Position numbers and translations under genes: made by a program | Source: JBFWIL01 sp050256015 | Lineage (GTDB): Bacteria > Bacteroidota > Bacteroidia > Bacteroidales > Prolixibacteraceae | Reading direction: 5' to 3' | Length of the DNA: 31,059 nt | Assembly (NCBI GenBank): GCA_050256015.1 | Contig: JBFWIL010000002.1 | Span: 1 to 31,059, forward strand | In this document: positions 24,540 to 31,059 of the stretch, one piece after another | Position numbering within the stretch: the stretch's first letter is position 1 | Layout: every line of letters starts with the position of its first letter | The notes under the pieces: model-generated | What the model was told of the DNA's origin: nothing | What the model saw: the letters and a program-made list of their open reading frames with translations, nothing else | Database searches by the model: none

Positions 24540-26525
24540 TTATTGATAACCAGGATGCTGTGTAAGATTCGGATTGTCAATCATTGGGTGACCGGCAGAT
24601 TTGGCAGCGAAAGGAAGCAATTCTGCGCAGTTTTCTTTGAAACCGTAGTAAAGTCCGTCACTACCGTCAGGAGCCTCTATCCAGTTCGGATATTGATCTC
24701 CGTTTTCAGCTGAACCTGTCGGTTTCGTGTAGATGATAGCGCCAATTTGCAGCCTATTGAATCCCCTGAGAAATCCGACTGCTTTACGTGCATTACCATT
24801 AAATGTACTGGTATAAGCCTCGAACATATTGACCGGGTACCATTTATCGCCGGTTTCCACAGTAATACCATGTGCTCTTACAATGTCAGCCAATGTTTCC
24901 TGGAAAGCATCATATCCAGTATCATCAGTAGGGACATTCTGGATCAATGCGATTTCGGCAGCATCTGTCAAATCAATATATTCAACAGCCAGAAATTCAT
25001 CTCCATACGTTTGTGCGTCCTGATGGTACTTATACAGACGGTAAACGGGAACATCCGCGTATGTGTTCTTACGATCAGAAAGATCTTTCATAGCCTGTTT
25101 TGCAGAGGCCAGTTCACTTGCCAGCCGATTCATGCGGACCAGGTCTGTACGAAGATTGAATTCACCTGCAAATTCCCACTTACGTTCCTGAACAATAGCA
25201 TCCTCAAACTCTTGTTGACCGGATGGTATCGGCATTGAGCCGATACCGGCACGATCTATGACTTCCTTCAAGGCATCCGTAGCTGCCTGTGTGGGACCAT
25301 TGTTCATATAATTCTGAGCCTCAGCATACATCAACAATACATCCGAATAACGTAAAACCGGAATATTAAGGTTACGCTGCTTTGCTGCTTGTGGTTCCAC
25401 ACACCATGAAATACGGAATTTACCTGGCATAATACAGGAGTAGGTAGTACCTACGTCAATCCACGTATCAGTCGAGGCGGAACCATTGTCCAGGAAGTAA
25501 ATACTATACGCTGTACAGGACACGTTACGACGGGTATCATTTTTATCAAAAGACAGGTAATAAGTTGGCAACATAAACTGCATGGCTTTACGCGAACCAA
25601 ACGTACCGCCTCTGGATCCGGGATGAGCATACACACCGAAACTTGAGTTTGTATTTTCACCGTACTGTGCCAATTCCCAAAGTATCTCCGGATTGGTTGC
25701 GGAAAAATTACGCTGACAGAAATTGTACCACAAGTATTGGAAACCACTCATGCCGCCCTGAGACTGAACCAAACGGTTTTCGTTCTGGTTAATGACTGCC
25801 TGGCAGGCATCACTGGCAGTCTGATACAGTTCACGAACACGGGAATCATCGCTGCGACGTGCTATCTGCATAGTAGACCGATTGTTAGTTTCGAGGTCCC
25901 AGCGCAGGGAATAGCCACCGGCATAAAGAGCTATGCGTGCCAACAGGGCATAGGCCCCTTGCTTCGTCAGACGTTCATACGTAGGATAACCGCTTTCCGA
26001 CTTCCAGGGGATATCTTCTATAGCCGTTTGCAGATCAGAGATGATATGATCATAAATGGTGTCACGTGGCGAACGTTTAGGATAAAAGGTATTTTCGTCA
26101 TTCGGATCCATTTCTTCAAGAGGTGTCCATACAGCGGGAACATCACCGTAAATACGTATCAGATTATAATAACAGAAGGCACGGATAGCCTTTGCTTCGC
26201 CCAATAATGCGTTCCGTTTATCTGTCTCAGCCATTTTATTCAATTGACTGATGGCAATGTTGGTAGATTCAATGATGCGATACTGTTCTTTGTAAATTGT
26301 CGTAACGGTATAAGGAGATGTTGCATCATAAAAATAGTTGCAAATATTATACTTCGAATTGTTTGTTGATGCGTCTTCACAAGAGTGCATCACCGTTTCA
26401 CCCATACCCAGGTGATAGTACATTTTCTGATGGATCAAACCACGATAACAGCCTTGTACATACATATCGGCAGTCAGTTCGTCAAAAAATACGGTTTCAG
26501 TATCGGAAGAGTTGTAGGATGGCAT
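24540..26525 (-). CDS. SusD/RagB-family outer-membrane lipoprotein, 5'-truncated and without SusC
   Basis: A glycan-binding SusD-family protein, 661 residues from the first ATG. Family features are the N-terminal FFDELTADMYVQGCYRGLI, TPR-like helices (EAKAIRAFCYYNLIRIYGDVPAVW, typical of SusD) and the C-terminal ALKEVIDRAGIG...QERKWEFAGEFNLRTDLVRMNRL. The first ATG lacks a signal peptide. The same frame continues upstream as IAFCITSCEDYLDMP, a clear lipobox with the lipidated Cys, but then meets a TGA at 26571-26573 with no start codon. The true N-terminus has therefore been removed, and an amidohydrolase remnant abuts it. No susC gene is present upstream. Unless an unusual start is used, this is probably an inactive remnant. 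Confidence 0.85.
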   Translation of the reverse strand: MPSYNSSDTETVFFDELTADMYVQGCYRGLIHQKMYYHLGMGETVMHSCEDASTNNSKYNICNYFYDATSPYTVTTIYKEQYRIIESTNIAISQLNKMAETDKRNALLGEAKAIRAFCYYNLIRIYGDVPAVWTPLEEMDPNDENTFYPKRSPRDTIYDHIISDLQTAIEDIPWKSESGYPTYERLTKQGAYALLARIALYAGGYSLRWDLETNNRSTMQIARRSDDSRVRELYQTASDACQAVINQNENRLVQSQGGMSGFQYLWYNFCQRNFSATNPEILWELAQYGENTNSSFGVYAHPGSRGGTFGSRKAMQFMLPTYYLSFDKNDTRRNVSCTAYSIYFLDNGSASTDTWIDVGTTYSCIMPGKFRISWCVEPQAAKQRNLNIPVLRYSDVLLMYAEAQNYMNNGPTQAATDALKEVIDRAGIGSMPIPSGQQEFEDAIVQERKWEFAGEFNLRTDLVRMNRLASELASAKQAMKDLSDRKNTYADVPVYRLYKYHQDAQTYGDEFLAVEYIDLTDAAEIALIQNVPTDDTGYDAFQETLADIVRAHGITVETGDKWYPVNMFEAYTSTFNGNARKAVGFLRGFNRLQIGAIIYTKPTGSAENGDQYPNWIEAPDGSDGLYYGFKENCAELLPFAAKSAGHPMIDNPNLTQHPGYQ

Positions 26526-26538
26526 GTCCAGGTAATCT

Positions 26539-26991
26539 TCACACGATGTTATGCAAAAAGCAATACTTTTTCAATGCCGGAAACAACTGCAGGCAATTCC
26601 CAAATTCCATATCATCAAGTTCTCCTTTGTTAAAATCAACGTCTTTTGTCAGGTTTTTAATGATTACCGGTGCCATTTTTGCAACACAAAAGTCAGAACC
26701 AAAAACAATATGCTTTGAATCTGCAAAAAGTTGCAATGTTTTCATTTGTAATACGTGCCAATTTTTCCGAAAATCTCCGGGGAAATTCAACATAAGGAAA
26801 ATATACTCCAGGAGCAGTAATGGAAAGAATAGCCATTTTAATGCCGTTTTTATCCATAATTTTCAAAGATGTTTCCGGTGTCCATTCAGGGAAATCAACA
26901 CCCGGGGTATTTTTTACTCCTGCTTTGATTAAAGCGTCAACATAATTCTTTGGGAAAATGTGATAATGGACATCAATTTTTTTTGTTTCAT
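26539..26991 (-). pseudogene. Amidohydrolase (ACMSD-like) pseudogene with internal deletion
   Basis: The start is intact: ATG at 26991 gives MKQKKIDVHYHIFPKNYVDA (the metal-site HxH of amidohydrolases), then GVDFPEWTPETSLKIMDKNG and ITAPGVYF, reaching LARITNENIA in one frame. The sequence then switches frame and reads KTLQLFADSKHIVFGSDF...NLTKDVDF...GNCLQLFPALKK, the C-terminal part of the same family with its conserved GSDF aspartate. About 170-180 middle residues of a roughly 330-residue protein are missing, and the two halves are out of frame near 26720. The 3' end runs straight into the truncated SusD gene. Confidence 0.8.
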
Positions 26992-27587
26992 AGTTCTGAT
27001 TTTTAATTTATTAATGCAATATCTTTAAAGTTGGTTTAGTATTATTGGGCTTTTGTATTTATGATTTTCAGATAACTCCTTGGCTGACGCATAAGATCGT
27101 GAGCTGAATTTTGAATCCGCATATAGGACGGGAAAGTGTATATGCTCCGAGTTGTTAAAATATTTGACATGCTGTTGTCAATATATTTTACTTAGAAACT
27201 ATCGTTGCAAAGGCAACATATTATCTAATAGCTGTTTGTGTTTTTGGCACGGTTCTCGGAATGGAAAAACGAAATATTTTCTAATAGTAGTAATAAGGTA
27301 TGGATATTTCATTCGCTGAAGCACCTATGCACTGATTATTTCTTTGTTAACAGTAGAGAGTCAAGACAGGAAAGCTAACGGTCCTTTATATTCACGAGAC
27401 TTCCTCCCATTGACAGTCTGTGGTGTTCCCCGGGATTTTACCTTCAAGTTCAACACTGGCTCCTGAATTTATTGCCAATATTGAACTGACAACAGAAGCG
27501 TTAGGGTTAACTAAAAAAATGTTTGGCGAATACAATTTGAACATGGAAAACTTTAAAAATTGAAGAATGCCTATCTTTAGACAAATT
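26992..27587. other. AT-rich gap upstream of the FtsX-type permease
   Basis: About 600 bases without a supported gene. An open plus-strand frame of 49 codons at 27414-27563 has no start. It reads plausibly as the tail of a lost gene (ending LTKKMFGEYNLNMENFKN) and stops 24 nt before the preferred permease ATG. On the minus strand 27395-27480 also reads as a short protein-like tail (ASVELEGKIPGNTTDCQWEE). Both may be debris of earlier genes. No promoter could be assigned with confidence. Confidence 0.35.
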
Positions 27588-29993
27588 ATGATTGAATACC
27601 ACTTAAAACTAGCCTATCGAAATTGTATAAAGCAACGCCTTTTTACTTTTATCAGTGTTGCCGGGCTCGCCGTTGGAATTGCAGCATCCACGATGCTTTT
27701 CATCTATGTCCGTTACGAAAAGTCGTACGACCGGTTTTATCCGGAAACGCAGGATTTATATCGGGTAAATTACCATTTAGAGAAAGAAGGGAAACAGCTA
27801 ATCAACAGTTGCCGCACACAGTCGGCGCTTAGCTGGGTGTTGCTGCACGAGTCTGAGTTGATTGCAGCCAGTTGCCGTACATTTTACGAAGAGTGTTACA
27901 TGTATACAGAAAAGGTAAAATTGTACGGGCAGCAGGTTTTATGGGCCGATAGTGCCTTTCTGGAGGTTTTTCAACCGGAAATGATCGTTGGCAATCGCAG
28001 GTCTGCTTTAGCTCAAAAGTATTCTGTTGTTATTTCCGAGACTGTCGCCCGCAAATATTTCGGTGAAGGTGATCCTATCGGACAAATTATCAAACTAAAC
28101 GAAGGAATACCATTTGCAGTTACCGGGGTGTTTAGAGACCTTCCTCGAAACACACACCTGCATTATGACTTTATTGTAAGTTTTCAAACGCTTGAAGACT
28201 ATGGCGTCAATCAGCGCGGGGTATGGAAATCTCATTTTGTTTCTACCTACTTCCGGAAAAATCCGTCAGTCACAGAAGCGTCGCTTACCCGGCTTTTGGC
28301 TAATCTAATTCAAAAGTATCTTGTTCCGGTGTGTAAGGAAGGAGAGACCGCAGGTTACTCAATTCAGCCGGTTAAAGATATTTATCTGGACTCCGATCAA
28401 GAGGGGGAATTTCAGCAACAAGGTAATATGATGAAAATAGGTTTGTTGTTCGTTGTTGCTATTTTTATTTTGGCTATTGCCTGGGCAAATAATATCAATA
28501 TTTCCACTGCTCTATCATTTGAAAGAGCACGGGAGTCAGGAATACTGAAGCTTCATGGCGCCAGTAATCAATCGCTAATAAGTTACCACTTGGCCGAATT
28601 TTTCCTGATAAACCTAATTTCAATAATTCTGTCCGTTATTTTAGTTATTGCTTTTTTCCCCTTTTTCAGATCGTTAATAGGCCTGGAGATATACTTAAAG
28701 TCGGTTATTCAACCGTGGTTAGGATTGTTGTATTTATTTTTTCTTGTGGGAGGCGTGTTTTTTACCGGTGCCATTTCTGCCTGGATTCAGTCTTTGGTGC
28801 ATCCATCGCAGGTTTTAAAAAACATGTTTCACGATAGACTGAAATTTCATGTGGTACGCAGAGTTTTGGCTGTGTGCCAATTTGCGCTTGCCATTGTTTT
28901 AATAATATCGACAATTTTGATTGTAAAGCAAATCGACTATTTGGAGTCGAGGGATTTGGGTATGAAGGCTGATCAGGTGTTGGTGATGCGCGGACCGGCA
29001 ACGAATAATACCTCTGGCGAACGGCGTTACCACGAGTTTTGTGCTTTTCGGGACGAACTTCTTCAATTGCCTGGCGTGGAGTCGTTGACAGCGACCATGA
29101 ATATACCAGGTCAAGCGAATAAGTACAATAATGTTGCTGTATTGAAAAACGGACAAAAAGTGAATGCGTCGTTCAATATTTCATTTGCCGATGAGAACTA
29201 TTTCCGGACTTACCAGGTTCCTATTCTGGCTGGGCGAAATTTTTATCCGAGCATTGCTAATGAGCAGAATTCGGTTATTATTAACGAAAAAGCTTCTAGC
29301 TTGCTTGGGTTCAATTCGCCGCAGAAAGCTGTCGGCGAAAGTATCACCGTTAATAACCGCTTCATGCAGATTGTGGGTATTGCCCGTGATTTTCACCATG
29401 AATCACTTCGTAAAACAATAGAACCATATATCTACCAGTTTAAGCATCCGCACGAGTTTGGTTATTACCCTGCCTTGGTTTCAACCGCAAATGTTTCCGG
29501 CTTGTTGATGAATGTTGAAGCAGTTTGGAAGAAACATTATCCGGATGCTCAGGCTGACTTCTTTTTCCTGGATACTTTTTTCAACAAACAGTACCAAACA
29601 TACACACAGCTATCCGAATTGGTTGGGATAAGTGCTTTTCTTGCCGTATTCATAGCCTGCATGGGATTGTTTGCCTTTGTGAAGAACACAGTCAATAAAA
29701 AAGTTAAAGAAATCGGAATTCGGAAGGTAAACGGAGCGAAGGTTTTCGAAGTAATGAGCATGCTGAATGCCGATTTTGTAAAATGGGTGCTTATTGCGTT
29801 TGCTATTGCCGCGCCAATTGCCTGGTACGCTATGACTCGATGGTTGGGGAACTTCGCTTACAAAACTGATTTTAGTTGGTGGATATTTGTGCTGGCCGGG
29901 TTATTAACCCTTGGAGTAGCATTGCTTACAGTGTCTCTCCAGTCTTATAAAGCGGCGGTGAAGAACCCGGTAGAGGCATTGAGGTATGAATAA
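27588..29993 (+). CDS. FtsX/MacB-type ABC transporter permease
   Basis: An inner-membrane protein of 801 residues with the duplicated MacB-PCD plus FtsX arrangement common in Bacteroidota. After MIEYHLKLAYRNCIKQRLF comes helix 1 (FTFISVAGLAVGIAASTMLF), then a periplasmic core domain (about 45-280) and four helices (about 280-450, including FLINLISIILSVILVIAFF). A second periplasmic core (about 455-665) is followed by three helices to the end, with the typical VKEIGIRKVNGAKVFEVMSMLNADFVKWV. Such permeases act with a separate ATPase on antimicrobial peptides, lipoproteins or signals; none is encoded nearby. An ATG at 27567 is in frame, but the ATG at 27588 fits the family N-terminus. The gene is intact although its surroundings are decayed. 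Confidence 0.9.
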   Translation: MIEYHLKLAYRNCIKQRLFTFISVAGLAVGIAASTMLFIYVRYEKSYDRFYPETQDLYRVNYHLEKEGKQLINSCRTQSALSWVLLHESELIAASCRTFYEECYMYTEKVKLYGQQVLWADSAFLEVFQPEMIVGNRRSALAQKYSVVISETVARKYFGEGDPIGQIIKLNEGIPFAVTGVFRDLPRNTHLHYDFIVSFQTLEDYGVNQRGVWKSHFVSTYFRKNPSVTEASLTRLLANLIQKYLVPVCKEGETAGYSIQPVKDIYLDSDQEGEFQQQGNMMKIGLLFVVAIFILAIAWANNINISTALSFERARESGILKLHGASNQSLISYHLAEFFLINLISIILSVILVIAFFPFFRSLIGLEIYLKSVIQPWLGLLYLFFLVGGVFFTGAISAWIQSLVHPSQVLKNMFHDRLKFHVVRRVLAVCQFALAIVLIISTILIVKQIDYLESRDLGMKADQVLVMRGPATNNTSGERRYHEFCAFRDELLQLPGVESLTATMNIPGQANKYNNVAVLKNGQKVNASFNISFADENYFRTYQVPILAGRNFYPSIANEQNSVIINEKASSLLGFNSPQKAVGESITVNNRFMQIVGIARDFHHESLRKTIEPYIYQFKHPHEFGYYPALVSTANVSGLLMNVEAVWKKHYPDAQADFFFLDTFFNKQYQTYTQLSELVGISAFLAVFIACMGLFAFVKNTVNKKVKEIGIRKVNGAKVFEVMSMLNADFVKWVLIAFAIAAPIAWYAMTRWLGNFAYKTDFSWWIFVLAGLLTLGVALLTVSLQSYKAAVKNPVEALRYE

Positions 29994-30009
29994 AAACTAA
30001 AGACTTTTA

Positions 30010-30054
30010 AGGGATGCTGGAGGCTGAAAAAAATTTGGGGATCCCTGTTTTTTT
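30010..30054 (+). terminator. Candidate terminator after the FtsX-type permease gene
   Basis: AGGGAT (30010-30015) can pair with ATCCCT (30041-30046), followed after one base by seven T (30048-30054), 17 bases after the stop codon. The stem is short and the loop is 25 bases, so this is only moderately convincing. Confidence 0.4.
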
Positions 30055-30151
30055 ATTTCGTGAACAAAAGGATTATCAGAAATTAAATTGAAGTTTTTCA
30101 AACTTATCATATACATAAAAGTAAATTCTTATTAACTTGTCCTCTTTATCC

Positions 30152-30207
30152 TTGGGAATCATATCTAATTGTCAATTTGTAACTGGCCCTAAAGTACTGA
30201 TTCCCAA
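30152..30207. repeat. 10-bp inverted repeat upstream of the transposase
   Basis: TTGGGAATCA (30152-30161) and TGATTCCCAA (30198-30207) are perfect complements separated by 36 bases. They lie in the 280-base non-coding stretch between the permease and the transposase remnant. They may belong to the left end of the insertion sequence or form a hairpin. Without the right end of the element this cannot be settled. Confidence 0.45.
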
Positions 30208-30276
30208 AGATTTAAACAAATTCAAGCCACTGATTATCAGCTATTTTATGAACTTTTTTTTAATATTTTTCAACCC

Positions 30277-31059
30277 TTGATTCGCATAAATTGTGATAGA
30301 GGTGAGTTTTCGTCGAATACAGAGATAGCAAATGCAGAAATTTGTAAGATTTTTAAAATAGGTGAAAGAACCATTGACAGGACAAAGAAGAAGTTCATTG
30401 AAGAAGGATTTGAGCGTGTTTTGGATAGACGGCCCTTAACCCAAAATTACACAAAAAAGGTAGATGGGGATCTTGAAGCCAAGTTGGTGAAACTCTGTTG
30501 CAGCGAACCACCCGAGGGGTTTTCGAAATGGTCGCTCAGGCTCTTGGCCGACCAAATGGTCGAATTGAACTATGTGGACTATATCTCTCATGTGACCGTG
30601 AGAGAGGTTCTAAAAAAAACAAACTTAAGCCTTGGAAAGTAAAATGTTGGGTTATTCCGCCGGAACAAAGCAGCGAATTTGTAGCCAATATGGAACATGT
30701 GCTGGATGTATACAAGCTACCGTACGATGAAGATTATCGGTTGTATGTATGGATGAGTCGCCCAAACAATTGATAGAGGAAGTTGTATCGACGCCAATCA
30801 TGCCAGGTCAGGAGGCCCGGGAGGTGAATATATCAGACATGGGATGGTTAATATTTTTATGGCAAATGAACCGTTAAAAGGGAAAAGACTGGTTGAGATC
30901 ACGCAGTACAAAACAAAAAAGGACTGGGCTAAATTTATGAAGCGAATAGCTGACGAGATGCACCCAAGGGCAAAAAAGATAAGGCTGGTCATGGATAATT
31001 TCAAAATGCATGATGCCTCGGCTTTCTACGAGACATTTGTCCCGGAAGAAGCCAAGCGG
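30277..31059 (+). pseudogene. IS630-type transposase, frameshifted, runs off the window
   Basis: The sequence reads as one IS630-family transposase spread over frames. The helix-turn-helix part comes first (SSNTEIANAEICKIFKIGERTIDRTKKKFIEEGF...LDRRP...CSEPPEGFSKWSLRLLADQMVELNYV...SHVTVREVLKK). The -1 frame follows (KLKPWKVKCWVIPPEQSSEFVANMEHVLD). A third frame has CMDESPKQLIEEV, the first catalytic Asp, and the original frame returns with GMVNIFMANEPLKGKR...VMDNFKMHD, the second Asp, staying open to the edge. Frame changes fall at the A8 run (30612-30619), near 30739 and near 30823. The first could be programmed slippage; the others look like single-base losses. The N-terminal 40-50 residues are not recognisable, since the frame opens at a TTG. 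The third acidic residue lies outside the window. Confidence 0.85.

Noticed and set aside
1..31059. CRISPR arrays, tRNA or rRNA genes, riboswitches
   Set aside because: No regularly spaced repeats, tRNA-like folds or known conserved RNA cores were seen on reading the gaps.

Overview
The window looks like chromosomal DNA of an anaerobic, H2-metabolising member of the Bacteroidota (Bacteroidales-like). The signs are a SusD/RagB lipoprotein, a DUF3078 outer-membrane protein, a metazoan/Bacteroidetes-type UDP-glucose dehydrogenase, several TAnnTTTG boxes upstream of genes, and starts that mostly lack Shine-Dalgarno (SD) sequences. No rRNA, tRNA or CRISPR array was seen.

1-5.3 kb is an [FeFe]-hydrogenase locus. 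The maturase genes hydG (partial, minus strand) and hydE (plus strand) diverge from one promoter region. hydE then runs tail to tail into the minus-strand operon hydC-hydB-hydA, a trimeric NAD(H)-linked hydrogenase. HydA carries the full NuoG-like cluster set. HydB is short and keeps only the FMN/NAD/[4Fe-4S] core. A perfect inverted repeat lies upstream of hydC. hydF is not in the window.

5.5-20.4 kb is ordinary housekeeping and accessory sequence: a CYTH phosphatase-type protein, a DUF3078 barrel, an SRPBCC/AHSA1 protein, an EamA transporter, pheT, an M3 peptidase lipoprotein followed by a Tat-exported Gfo/Idh/MocA oxidoreductase, UDP-glucose dehydrogenase, a UroD-superfamily protein that lacks the usual zinc cysteines, a small membrane protein, and an exported TIM-barrel sugar isomerase-like protein.

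20.4-24.0 kb (minus strand) holds a NEW3-domain membrane protein, an ABC ATPase and an ABC-2 permease in one tight operon, preceded by an Mth938-domain gene. All four starts have clear SD sequences, unlike the other starts here.

24-31 kb is more AT-rich and partly decayed. It holds a long stem-loop, a SusD gene that has lost its start and its SusC partner, an amidohydrolase pseudogene with a large internal deletion abutting SusD, an intact FtsX/MacB-type permease with no ATPase beside it, and a frameshifted IS630-type transposase running off the right edge.

I see no clearly new multi-gene system. The leads most worth checking are the compact HydABC with its upstream palindrome, the SD-led NEW3-ABC operon, and the deletion junction that made the orphan SusD.
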